Shown here in pieces: positions 27,248-36,215 of a stretch of DNA of 64,000 bases (within the stretch, counting starts at the first letter, position 1; the number at the start of each line of letters is the position of its first letter). A program made the translations under genes and the position numbers. This DNA comes from Streptomyces poonensis (GTDB lineage Bacteria; Actinomycetota; Actinomycetes; Streptomycetales; Streptomycetaceae): NCBI RefSeq assembly GCF_014650915.1, contig NZ_BMVW01000018.1, positions 24,814-88,813 of the forward strand, in the 5' to 3' direction. Below the pieces are notes generated by a model. It was not told where the DNA came from. It did not search any database and worked only from the letters and a program-made list of their open reading frames with translations.

Positions 27248-27856
27248 TCACGTCAGCTCGCTCAAAGGCTCACCAGTGACTGCGGCACTTTTGAACACCT
27301 TGCGGTACAGCCTTTCCCGCACGGAGAAGCCCGCCTCCCAGAGGTCGGCATCAAGTTGTTCGTGACCGGTGTACATCCACCCCGACCGTTCGTAGAAAGC
27401 GCATGCGGGAAGGTTGTCGCTGAACACCCACAGGATCGCCGTGTGCAGGCCCGCCGTGGCCAACCATGTCTCTCCCTCGGCGAGCAGCAGTCGTCCGACG
27501 CCGGTGCCGATGTTCTGCGGGTCGACGAACAGATAGGTGACCTCGCCCACGCTGGCACCGTCGATGACGATGCCACCAGGGAAGGTGCACGTGCCGACGG
27601 GTGGGTTGTGCCTGGTTTCGATGAACCCGACGACGTGCTCGTCGTGGCACGCCACCGCGACGTGATGGTGGGCGGGCAGCGCATCGAGGTGGTCGGTCCA
27701 GCGTGGGATCTGCACGCCGGGCACATACTTGGCCAGCTGGGAAGGCGGCAGCACGTCCTGGTAGGCGTGGCGGCATGAAGCCGCGAAGACGTCCGCGATG
27801 TTCCTGGCGTCGGCGCGTGTCGCGTCGCGAACTTCGACGCCCTGCGGTGATGACAC
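27248..27856 (-). CDS. GNAT-family N-acetyltransferase
   Basis: 202 residues from GTG 27856, preceded by GGAGG at 8 bp. The GNAT fold is clear: N-terminal VRDATRADARNIADVF, the core strand VGEVTYLFVDPQNIGTGVGRLLL with the QxxGxG acetyl-CoA loop, and LHTAILWVFSDNLPACAFYERSGW. It starts 13 bp after the stop of the caspase-STAND-WD40 gene, so it is probably the third gene of that operon. It could modify a component of the system, modify an invader molecule, or be a passenger; the sequence does not decide. No antitoxin-like partner is present. Confidence 0.88.
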   Translation of the reverse strand: MSSPQGVEVRDATRADARNIADVFAASCRHAYQDVLPPSQLAKYVPGVQIPRWTDHLDALPAHHHVAVACHDEHVVGFIETRHNPPVGTCTFPGGIVIDGASVGEVTYLFVDPQNIGTGVGRLLLAEGETWLATAGLHTAILWVFSDNLPACAFYERSGWMYTGHEQLDADLWEAGFSVRERLYRKVFKSAAVTGEPLSELT

Positions 27857-27869
27857 TGCGATGCCTCCG

Positions 27870-30800
27870 TCATCGTTGTGTTGGCGGCAGCGGTCGCGGT
27901 GTTGGACGCTGCGGAAAGATCGACGCGCTGAGGTCGAGGACGAGGACGCCTGTGCGAAGTCCGACGGTCACGGTGGCTCCATGTGCCGTGCGCTCGGTGG
28001 CGCGGGTGTCGGGCCGTTGCTGGCGCAAGGCGTGGACGGGCACGCCGACGGGAATCGTGTGCACGGCGGCACCGGTCATGCAGTCCCAGAGGCGAACGGT
28101 TCCGTCAAAACTGCCGGATACCAGGAGGGTGCGTCCGTCGGTGGCGGTGGTGCACGTGAGGGCGCGGACCTGGTCGGTGTGCCCGGTCAGGGGTGCGGTG
28201 ACCGGTCGGCCGGTGCAGACGTCCCACAACCGGACGGTACCATCGGCGCTGGCCGAGGCCACACGGGCTCCATCGGACACGCGGCGGCGCGGTAGGGCCG
28301 TCAGGGACCAGACCGGGCCGTCGTGACCGACTAGGGGACTGCGGTATTCAGTGCCGGCGGGCACGCTCCACACGCGGAGGGTGCCGTCATCGCCCGCCGA
28401 AATCAGCAGCTGCTCGTTTCGGGTGTTTGTGACGCACAGGTCGCGTACCGGCCCGGAATGCCCGCGCAGACGACGCAGGCCGATCCCCGGCGGGGCGTCG
28501 GCGGCGTGGGGGAGCGACAGCAGTACCAGGGCGCCGCTGCGGCCGGCGGCGGCCACGAGGGGCGACCCGTCGAGGGGGCACAAGGCGAGAACGGCACCGT
28601 CGTCCACCCGGACCGGTGGCCACCGTCGGCGGTCGCTGCCCGGATCGATCCAGTGCACGAGTCCCGTGGCGTCACCGGCCAGCAGCATCGGTGTGTCGTC
28701 GGTCGTGTGCACGGTGGCCGCAGTGGTGCGCCGTGGGGCGGGGGCGGGAACGGCTGTGAGGTCGGCCGTGGCCCCGTCCCATGCGTGCAGACTGCCGTCA
28801 CCGGCCAGGATGAGACAGCCGGCGGCCGTGCCCTCGGAAGCGATGACGGCACGGATCGTGTCGGGAGATTCGGTCAGAGGCTCGCCGACGGCCCGGCCGG
28901 TGTTGGGGTCCCAGATGCGTACCGTCCTGTCGTCACCGGCAGAGGCGATCAGCGGATACCGGCCCGGAACACCGTCCGGCCGCAGGTCCGGCAACGGGCA
29001 GGCGGTGGAGACACAGCCGGTGTGCCCGGTCAGGGAAGCGTGCACCTCCCGTCCGGTGACCGGTGACCAGATGCGTACGGTTCGGTCGTAGCCGGTGGTG
29101 ACCAGCAGGGTCGGTGCCGTCGGGTCGTTGGCGGGCAGTGGGCACACACCCAGGATGCTGGCGGTGTGGCCGACCAGAGGCTCGCCGCGCTGCTGCCCGG
29201 CGACCGGATCCCAGACCCGCAGGGTTCCGTCGAAGGCCACCGTAGCCAGCAGGACACGCTCCGCCGGGCCGCCGCCGGGCGAGTATGAACAGATGTCCTG
29301 GATGTCGCTGGTGTGACCGACGAGGGGCGCGCCGGCGGGTGCCCCGGTCGCCGGGTCCCAGACCCGGACCGTCAGGTCATTGCCGAAGGTGGCCACGAAG
29401 GTTCGGCCAGCAGGCCGTCCGTCCGCGGTGTAGCCGGGCAGGGCGCAGACTTCGATCACCCCCTCGGTGTGGTCGGTGCGTATCCGCCCGCTGCAGCGTC
29501 CGGAGACGGGATCCCATAGGTCCACTGTTTCGTCCAGTCCGCCGATCGCGATGACCAGGCCCGGGCGCCGCTGCGATGCCTGGTGGTTCATCAGCACGCA
29601 GCCCGTCCGAGCCATGCCGTGCGACCGGCCCAGGGGGCCACCCACCCGTTCCCCCGTGTCGGGATCCCAGAGGTACAGCCTCCGGTCTCGGTCGGCACCG
29701 GCCAGAAGGGTGCCTTCGGCAGGGGTGCGGCCGGGCACTGTGAACAGGGTCTGGGTGATTCTGACGTTCTCGAGGGGATGGTCGACGGCCCGGCAGACGA
29801 CGGGGTCCCACACACGCATGGTTCCGTCGAACCCGGCGGTCACCAGAAGCGAGGGCTGCTGTAGATCGCTTGTGGGCAGTACTGCGACTTTGCGGACCGA
29901 GCTCGTCTGTTGGATCATGGGTCGGCCGCTCGGCTGCCGGGTGGCCGCCGAGGGCGCAAGCTGCTGGGAGTCGCTTGCGGGCGGTGGTTCGGCCTTGCGG
30001 GCCCCGCTCGCCCGGTAGTTCAAGAGCCGGCCGCTCGGCTGCCCGGCCGTGGGGTCCCAGACCCGCACCGTGCCATCGCTGCCCGTGGTGGCGAGCAACG
30101 CGGGTCCGTCGGGCTCCTGGCTGGGGAGGACGCAGATGCCCCAGGCCGGTCCGGCGTCGCTGGCCAGCGGATAGCCGACTTGTTCCCGGGTGGCCGGGTC
30201 CCAGACGACGACCGTGCCGTCGTAGCCGGTGGTTGCCAGCAGGGTGCGCCGTTCGTTGCTCTGTGGGGGCATCGCGCACACCGTCAGAAGAATGCCCGGG
30301 TAGCCGGTGATGGGCTCGCCGATCTCCTTGCGGGTGAGCGGATTCCAGAAGCGCACTGACCCGTCGCTGCCGGCACTGGCGAGCAGGAAGCGGCCCTCGT
30401 TCACGGGGTCGGGCAGTGCGCACACGCAAAACACCCGGTTGGTATGCCCGGTCAGTGGCTCGCCGAGCTGCTCCCCGGTGCGCAGGTCCCAGATGCGCAC
30501 GGTCCGATCGTCACCGCAAGAGGCGAGCAGCGTCTGTCCGGTGGTTGTACCTGGCACGAGACAGACCGCCCAAACCCAGCCGTGGTGACCGGCCAAGGGA
30601 CGTCCGATCTGCTTTGCGGCGAAGGGGTCCCAGACCCGTACGGTGCCGTCCGTGCATGCCGTGGCGAGCCGGACGGATCGGCCGGGCAGGTCCCCGGGGA
30701 ACGCGCAGATGCCGAATATGCGACCGACGTGGCCGGTCAGGGGCTCGCCTGCCTGCTGGCCGGTGTGCACGTCCCACAACCGGACGGTGCCGTCGCCACC

Positions 30801-33554
30801 GGAGGAGGCCAGCATCACGCGGCCGTCGGGGCGCCGGAAGGGAACCAGGTCCTCAACCGTGTCGGTGTGGCCGGTCAAGGGTGAGCCGATGGGGGTGGCG
30901 GTGGCAGGATCCCACAGCCGGATGGTGTGGTCGTCACTGGCGGAGGCGATGACGGTGCCCCGCCCGGGAAGGTTGAGGCTGCGGACGCTGTTCAGCGAGG
31001 CCGTGTGGCCGCTGAGCCGTACATGCGGGGTGATCGACCGGGCGTGCGCGGCGTAGACGCCCCAGCTGCGGGTGGGTTCGTCGATCACTTGGCGGGCGCT
31101 GTGCATGGCGGTCGCCATCTGACGCAGGCCCGCCCGGTCGGCGGGCGGTGCGACTACGAGGGCATCCCGGGCGCTGATGATCCCGGCGATGGCAGGCGGC
31201 ATGCTCCGGCGTCCGAACAGAGTCCGCAGGGAGTCGGCGGTGACCGCGTCCGGGTCCAGACCGTCGAGGACGGCTGGCCGCCCGGCGAGTGCGTCCCATA
31301 GGCCCGCATCGGCGATGTGGCCGCTGAGGTGGCGCGCCAGGTAGGTCGGCAGGCCTGGGGAATCGGTGGCGAGGGCTTCATCCGTGGCCGTGTCGAGCAA
31401 GGCGGTGGCCACCCGGAGCCGGTCCTGCCGCGACCTCTCGCGTCGGCTGTCACGGGTGGTGAAGTACTCCGCGAACGTGCGGTGGGCCAGCCGGTAGACC
31501 GTGCCCGTCTCGGACCGCCCGGCGGGTTCGGCGCTCCTGGCACTGGGCGCGTCCGCGGTGGGGGAGTCTACGATGATGTAGGCGGCGGCACGGACGAGGA
31601 GCTTCTCGATCGCTGACCCCCAGGCCGCTCGAGCATCGGTCCCGTCCTCAAGCCAGTCGTAACCGGTCTCCAGGACGGACGCCATGGTTGCCCAGATGCC
31701 GTCTGCCTCGGGCACCCCGCGCCCCCGGGCCAGGGCCAGCGCCCGCAGCAGGGCGGGGAACCGGTCGTTCTCCTCGGTGAGGCGGGTGAGCGCCCGTTCG
31801 AACAGGTCTTGGTGGTCACCGGCGAGTAGCCTGGTCAGGGAGGCGGCCCGGTGCCGCGTCAGCATCCGGGCGTTCTCGACGAGCTCGTAAACGGCCAGTC
31901 GCGCGTAAAGGAACTCACGATTCTGTCCGGCCACGAAGCAGGAGACCCGCTCGATGTCCGCCTCGGTGACTTCCCTCATGTGGTGCACGGACTCGCCGTG
32001 CTGGCCGAATGCCTTGGCCGCCAGCAGCCGCCGCCGGACGTAGGCACGGATCGCGTCGGGGTCACGCGTGACCCGCACCAGCGTGCTACCGGCCCCGGTC
32101 GTTCCATCAGCTGCGACGGCCTTCGGCGGGGGGAAGGCCAGAGCCTCGAGGAGGTCGGTGTCCGGGGGCGGGAGGTCGACGACTTCGCGGGTCGAGACAC
32201 GGGTACCGACCACGACCCGGACCCCGAGTATTGAAGCGATCCGCGCCAGCAGCGACCGCGCGGTATCCAACGGGTCGGTGGATTCGTCGAGCGCGTCGGC
32301 CAGGACGGTGAAGGGCGTGTTGGCGGCGAGCGCGGCCGGGCCGGTCACCCGGGTGAGCGAATCGGCGAGCCAGTCCAAGTCGGTGGCCATGCCTACCGAG
32401 GCGTCGTGCTGGGACGGCGGCGCTTCCAGGCCGGCCGCGTCCGCAATCCTCGCGATGATCTGTGGCACGGTCAGCCCTGACAGGTGAATCACGGCATGGA
32501 AGACTTGATCGGGCGGTGTGTCCTTCGGGGCCAGTGGAGTGGCGAGCCCGCGCCGTACCAGGGCGACGCGCAGGTCGGGCATCGACTGGATCATGACGTT
32601 GCCGAGGAGAGCGGACTTGCCCGATCCGGCTCGCCCGCACACCACCAGCATTCCGCTCGTGGTGGTGCGCAACCAGGTTGCAATCTCGAACAGTTCGGTG
32701 GTACGGCCCTCGAAGAACCAGGACAGCTCGCCGTACTCGGCGCCGTGGGCCTTGGCCCAGAAGTGCCGGCGTTCGTCGGGAGCCAGAAGGTCGAGGACGT
32801 CTTCGAGGTAGAGGATGGTGTCGTAGGAAGCACTCATCCAGGACGCGGCCGGCGGCTGGACATGCACCAGTTGGGCGCCGCCCAGCTGGTGCCTGGCGAT
32901 TTTGCAGTCCAGTGAGTCCTCCAGTTGGTCCGCGAGGCTTCTGAGGGATATGCGCTGATTGGCGGCGTAGGTGGTGCCCAGCACTCGGCTGAGAGTGTCG
33001 GTGAACCGGCCCAGCGTCGTTGCGCCTTCACCCGATACACCGACCAGCAGGACATTGCGCACCCCACCGCCCTGGTCCAACTGGGCGTTCAGCAGCTCGA
33101 CGAACTTCTTCGAGTCGCACGTGTCCACCACGATGAGCACCCAGCTTTCGCAGCCTGGCCGAGCCTGACGCCGGCGTATGGCGTCGGCCAGCTGCTCGGG
33201 GCTCAGGCCAGACTCACCGACGCGGAATGGGCTCTCCGTGTGTGCCAGCGCGGCGCGATGACCGTCGGACCAGCCGTGCCCGACCCAGTAGAGAACCGAG
33301 CCGTCGATCGACCGAGCGCCGGAGCCCACCCACTGGTCCAGCCGGTGTTGGACGGCGCTGGCGTTGCGTTCCAGCGCCGGTGCGGCCCACGGGATGTGTC
33401 GGCCGCCGAACGGGGCCAACAGCTCGACGACCCTGCCCACCTGGCTGTCCACCGGGAGGTCGGGCAGCGCCGGGTCGTCGAAGTGCCCGATTGACATCGA
33501 AAACACCTCGATGGCCGGAGTCGCGGTGACGGTCTGCTCATCGTGCTCGTTCAT
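27870..33554 (-). CDS. Caspase-like / STAND NTPase / WD40-repeat protein
   Basis: 1894 residues. An N-terminal caspase-like domain shows His93 in VLYWVGHGWSDG and Cys146 in WVLIVVDTCDSKKF, the C14 dyad. A STAND (NACHT-like) NTPase follows: Walker A VVCGRAGSGKSALL (307-314) and Walker B TVLADALDES (near 420), then helical repeats to about 850. From about 860 to 1860 there are some 20 WD40 blades (DGTVRLWD, DRTVRIWD and variants), enough for two to three propellers. No signal peptide. The plan is sensor (WD40), switch (STAND) and protease effector. It overlaps the upstream LCAT-like gene by 17 bp and is followed closely by the GNAT gene. Antiviral or cell-death function is inferred. Confidence 0.9.
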   Translation of the reverse strand: MNEHDEQTVTATPAIEVFSMSIGHFDDPALPDLPVDSQVGRVVELLAPFGGRHIPWAAPALERNASAVQHRLDQWVGSGARSIDGSVLYWVGHGWSDGHRAALAHTESPFRVGESGLSPEQLADAIRRRQARPGCESWVLIVVDTCDSKKFVELLNAQLDQGGGVRNVLLVGVSGEGATTLGRFTDTLSRVLGTTYAANQRISLRSLADQLEDSLDCKIARHQLGGAQLVHVQPPAASWMSASYDTILYLEDVLDLLAPDERRHFWAKAHGAEYGELSWFFEGRTTELFEIATWLRTTTSGMLVVCGRAGSGKSALLGNVMIQSMPDLRVALVRRGLATPLAPKDTPPDQVFHAVIHLSGLTVPQIIARIADAAGLEAPPSQHDASVGMATDLDWLADSLTRVTGPAALAANTPFTVLADALDESTDPLDTARSLLARIASILGVRVVVGTRVSTREVVDLPPPDTDLLEALAFPPPKAVAADGTTGAGSTLVRVTRDPDAIRAYVRRRLLAAKAFGQHGESVHHMREVTEADIERVSCFVAGQNREFLYARLAVYELVENARMLTRHRAASLTRLLAGDHQDLFERALTRLTEENDRFPALLRALALARGRGVPEADGIWATMASVLETGYDWLEDGTDARAAWGSAIEKLLVRAAAYIIVDSPTADAPSARSAEPAGRSETGTVYRLAHRTFAEYFTTRDSRRERSRQDRLRVATALLDTATDEALATDSPGLPTYLARHLSGHIADAGLWDALAGRPAVLDGLDPDAVTADSLRTLFGRRSMPPAIAGIISARDALVVAPPADRAGLRQMATAMHSARQVIDEPTRSWGVYAAHARSITPHVRLSGHTASLNSVRSLNLPGRGTVIASASDDHTIRLWDPATATPIGSPLTGHTDTVEDLVPFRRPDGRVMLASSGGDGTVRLWDVHTGQQAGEPLTGHVGRIFGICAFPGDLPGRSVRLATACTDGTVRVWDPFAAKQIGRPLAGHHGWVWAVCLVPGTTTGQTLLASCGDDRTVRIWDLRTGEQLGEPLTGHTNRVFCVCALPDPVNEGRFLLASAGSDGSVRFWNPLTRKEIGEPITGYPGILLTVCAMPPQSNERRTLLATTGYDGTVVVWDPATREQVGYPLASDAGPAWGICVLPSQEPDGPALLATTGSDGTVRVWDPTAGQPSGRLLNYRASGARKAEPPPASDSQQLAPSAATRQPSGRPMIQQTSSVRKVAVLPTSDLQQPSLLVTAGFDGTMRVWDPVVCRAVDHPLENVRITQTLFTVPGRTPAEGTLLAGADRDRRLYLWDPDTGERVGGPLGRSHGMARTGCVLMNHQASQRRPGLVIAIGGLDETVDLWDPVSGRCSGRIRTDHTEGVIEVCALPGYTADGRPAGRTFVATFGNDLTVRVWDPATGAPAGAPLVGHTSDIQDICSYSPGGGPAERVLLATVAFDGTLRVWDPVAGQQRGEPLVGHTASILGVCPLPANDPTAPTLLVTTGYDRTVRIWSPVTGREVHASLTGHTGCVSTACPLPDLRPDGVPGRYPLIASAGDDRTVRIWDPNTGRAVGEPLTESPDTIRAVIASEGTAAGCLILAGDGSLHAWDGATADLTAVPAPAPRRTTAATVHTTDDTPMLLAGDATGLVHWIDPGSDRRRWPPVRVDDGAVLALCPLDGSPLVAAAGRSGALVLLSLPHAADAPPGIGLRRLRGHSGPVRDLCVTNTRNEQLLISAGDDGTLRVWSVPAGTEYRSPLVGHDGPVWSLTALPRRRVSDGARVASASADGTVRLWDVCTGRPVTAPLTGHTDQVRALTCTTATDGRTLLVSGSFDGTVRLWDCMTGAAVHTIPVGVPVHALRQQRPDTRATERTAHGATVTVGLRTGVLVLDLSASIFPQRPTPRPLPPTQR

Positions 33555-35034
33555 GCCGCGTCGTCCCGCAGACTTCGCTGGTGCTGTCAGGGGGTTGGTG
33601 GACCGAGCGCTGGGGCAGGTCGGCGCTGAGGAGCATGTGGGTCACCGGTGACATACCGCCGCTGTTCGCCTGCACCTGGTACAGGCCCGGGGGCAGGGGC
33701 CGACCTGTCGCCACGATCGCCCCGTCCCGCCACTGGACGGAGGGAGCGTCCACTTGGAGCCCGGAGGACAGGTCGATAACCGCACAGCGGACGTCGGTGG
33801 GCAGTTCCACGCCTGTGACGCCGACCTGGAACGGGCATCCGGCTTGCACCACATCCGGTACGTCCAGTCCGATTCTGGTCTCGCCCAGCCAGGGGCCGAT
33901 ATGCTGGTCGGTCACCGCGTCCTGAGCCACAAGCACCGCCTCGGCAGCCGCCGCGACCGCGCCGTGTGACTGGGCGACGGGAATGGCCGGTCCAGGTGGG
34001 AGCTGAGCGGACTCGCGGGGGACCGTGCCGTCCCCGCCGACATCGACGCAGGTCATGCCGTCCAGGAAAGGGCGATAGGTGAACTGATGCGTTGCCAGCG
34101 AACCTCGATCAAGGGTCACTGACTGTACGGTCGGCTGGTGCATGCCGACGACCTGCACATGTCCCATGAGGGGACGGGACGGCCCGTATTGGCGCATGGC
34201 CAGCGAGTCGGCCGCCAGTTCCGGGTCCCCTCCCAGGTCCGCGACGTCTGAAGGGGTCAGTCGGCGGGCCGTGGTTCCGTCGGTCACGCACCGGTAGGTC
34301 GGCAGAAGGTCGTAGATGCCGGGGAGCGTGACTGCGAGCCGGTGAAGTCGTCCGCGGGGCAATGCTACGCCCCGGCCCGAGCCGAGCATCAGGACGGCCT
34401 TGGGCGCGCCGAAGAACGGAGTGCCCAGTGTCACCGTCGTCCGTACTTGTCCGGCCAAGTCCGCGTTCAGACACGCCTGCCACGCGAGGAGACCGCCCAT
34501 CGAGTGCGCGACCAGAGTCAAGCGTGCGGGCGTATCGGTCTTCTCGCTGGCATGCCGGCGGGCGCGGCCCTCGGCGTAGGCCGGGTGAGCATGCCAGCTC
34601 TCAAGGTGCCGGTGGGCAAACTTGGCGAGCAGGCCCGCGTTGTGGACAATGGGCAGCCGCCAGTCGTACGCGAACTCCGCCATCGCTGCCGGGTGCCACA
34701 CGACGGCACGTAGGGCTTTGCGTAGCCGATCGTACGGCGACAGACCGGCGAGAACTGGTGCGAACGCGGGAAAGCGAATCAGGCGTGTCGCGCGTACCCG
34801 CCCGTAGCGCCCAGACCGTTCCTCGGGGGTGAGCCGCAGCGCAGCCAACGATGTGCCGGAGGTCCACGCCGAGACGTACCAGCGCGGGTCCGACAGACCC
34901 CACAGGATGTGGCCGGTCGTAGCGTCGACCAGCTCGCTGCCCATGATTCCGGGGATCAAGATAACCGCGTCACTGGTCTGTGGTTGGCTCGTTGCCATCA
35001 TCCCTCGCGCCCCGCTCCAAGGATGTGGTGTCAT
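33538..35034 (-). CDS. LCAT-like alpha/beta-hydrolase (lipase/acyltransferase)
   Basis: About 498 residues. SDAVILIPGIMGSELVDA is the N-terminal oxyanion motif of lecithin:cholesterol acyltransferase-type enzymes; LTLVAHSMGGLLAW is the nucleophile elbow with the catalytic Ser; TLGTPFFGAPKAV follows as in LCAT lipases. Later GGDGTVPRESAQLP and QSHGAVAAAAE provide the likely Asp and His. The C-terminal 120 residues look like a beta domain (VTGVELPTDVRCAVIDLS). No signal peptide, so a cytoplasmic or membrane-surface phospholipase is likely. ATGs at 35034, 35001 and 34998 are all possible starts. It overlaps the caspase-STAND gene by 17 bp, which implies coupled expression and joint function. Confidence 0.85.
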   Translation of the reverse strand: MTPHPWSGARGMMATSQPQTSDAVILIPGIMGSELVDATTGHILWGLSDPRWYVSAWTSGTSLAALRLTPEERSGRYGRVRATRLIRFPAFAPVLAGLSPYDRLRKALRAVVWHPAAMAEFAYDWRLPIVHNAGLLAKFAHRHLESWHAHPAYAEGRARRHASEKTDTPARLTLVAHSMGGLLAWQACLNADLAGQVRTTVTLGTPFFGAPKAVLMLGSGRGVALPRGRLHRLAVTLPGIYDLLPTYRCVTDGTTARRLTPSDVADLGGDPELAADSLAMRQYGPSRPLMGHVQVVGMHQPTVQSVTLDRGSLATHQFTYRPFLDGMTCVDVGGDGTVPRESAQLPPGPAIPVAQSHGAVAAAAEAVLVAQDAVTDQHIGPWLGETRIGLDVPDVVQAGCPFQVGVTGVELPTDVRCAVIDLSSGLQVDAPSVQWRDGAIVATGRPLPPGLYQVQANSGGMSPVTHMLLSADLPQRSVHQPPDSTSEVCGTTRHERAR

Positions 35035-35079
35035 CTGCACTGCTCAGACTAGGAAACCGTACATGAATATGCGCTAAAA

Positions 35080-35960
35080 GGCCCTAACGGAAGCGTTGGA
35101 TATGCCGATAGGTGATCAGGCAGACGGCGAGGCCGAGGAAGGCCTCGTGGATGTCGTCGCGTCGTTCCCAGCGGATGCGCAGGCGGCGGAAGCCATGCAG
35201 CCAGGAGATGGTCCGTTCGACAACCCAGCGGAAGATGCCCAGGCTCGAACCGTGTGGCTGGCCTCGCTCGGCGATGGCGGGCCGGATACCGCGCTTCCGC
35301 AGCAGGCGCCGGTACTTGTCGTGATCGTAGCCGCGGTCCGCGAACAGCATGGCGGGCCGTCGCCGGGGGCGTCCGACGACGCCGGCCACCGTGGGAATCT
35401 TGTCGAGCAGGGGCAGGAGCTGGGTGACGTCGTTGCGGTTGCCGCCGGTCAGCGACACCGCGAGCGGGATGCCCTGCCCGTCGACGACGATGTGGTGCTT
35501 GCTGCCCGGCCGTGCGCGGTCGACCGGGCTGGGCTCGCTTTTGGGCCCCGCCGGGCCGCCCGCACGTGCGAGGAGACGATCACCGCCCGCGACCAGTCCA
35601 GCTTCTGCTTCGACCGCAGCTTCTTCAGCAGCATCGCGTGCAGTTGGTCCCAGACGCCGGCCTCGTTCCACGCGGCCAGGCGCCGCCAGCAGGTCATGCC
35701 CGAGCCGAAGCCCAGCTCCTGCGGCAGGTACTCCCACTGGATGCCGGTATGCAGCACGAACAGGATCCCGCACAATGCCTGCCGGTCCGGGACCCGTAAC
35801 CGCCCCTCGACCTGCTTCGGCGCCGGCTCGGGCAGTAACGGCTCGATCAGCGACCACAGTTCATCCGACACGATCCACGGACGCGACTGACGCTTCCCCA
35901 CAGCCAGACCAGCGAGCAGACAGGCCGCCAGTCACATGATCAGCCGCTTTTGTTAGAGCC
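35080..35960 (-). mobile_element. IS5-family insertion sequence
   Basis: Ends are imperfect inverted repeats: GGCCCTAACGGAAG at 35080 and GGCTCTAACAAAAG read from the complement at 35960 (11 of 14 identical). Flanking bases (CTAAAA and AGTTAA) show no clear target duplication. The element sits between the lipase-caspase operon and the second yjbQ tail. Confidence 0.75.
35084..35901 (-). CDS. IS5-family transposase made by -1 frameshift
   Basis: Frame A starts at GTG 35901 (MGKRQSRPWIVSDELWSLIEPLLPEP) and covers the helix-turn-helix and first catalytic part up to SSHVRAARRGPK. Frame B, shifted by -1, continues SEPSPVDRARPGSKHHIVVDG, then VTQLLPLLD, LFADRGYDHDKYRRLL and WVVERTISWLHGFRRLRIRW. 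The switch point (35539-35545) reads CCCAAAA on the coding strand, a canonical X XXY YYZ slippery heptamer; slipping there rebuilds the exact family sequence GPKSEPSPVDRARPG. The transposase is thus probably intact through programmed frameshifting. A random frameshift mutation is the alternative. Confidence 0.82.
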
Positions 35961-35978
35961 AGTTAACGGAGTTTGGCG

Positions 35979-36160
35979 GACACCAACAAGGACAATGCCA
36001 ACCGTCAGGTGCGGCTGAGCTTCCTCGGCTGATGCGCGTTGATGCGCGTGACGGAACTGCAGCGGCGAACCCCAGCCGTACCGACTACCTCCTGGCCCGC
36101 TCGCAGGGGGAGAGGGTGGCTCCCAGCAGGACTGGGCCCGCGGCTGCTGAGTCCGCCCCT
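35979..36160 (+). repeat. yjbQ 3'-end repeat, copy 2
   Basis: Encodes DTNKDNANRQVRLSFLG and a stop (36030-36032), i.e. the last residues of YjbQ with no gene body. The following 128 bp align with the DNA downstream of intact yjbQ at 15042-15160. The 34 bp at 35999-36032 are identical to copy 3. It is preceded by GTTTGGCGGAC, also shared with copy 3, so similarity extends beyond the shared codons. Confidence 0.85.
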
Positions 36161-36215
36161 CGCGGGCCTCTGGCCTGATCCGCCTGCTCCTCCCGGCGCA
36201 CCGACCCCTGGAGAC

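Noticed and set aside
27248..27856. GNAT gene as a toxin of a toxin-antitoxin pair.
   Set aside because: No small antitoxin gene precedes it; it follows the STAND gene by 13 bp, so operon membership is simpler.
15042..36000. Expected integrase, excisionase or relaxase for the island.
   Set aside because: No tyrosine or serine recombinase, Tra or Rep motif was seen in any frame; only IS transposases. The island call rests on the yjbQ repeats and content.
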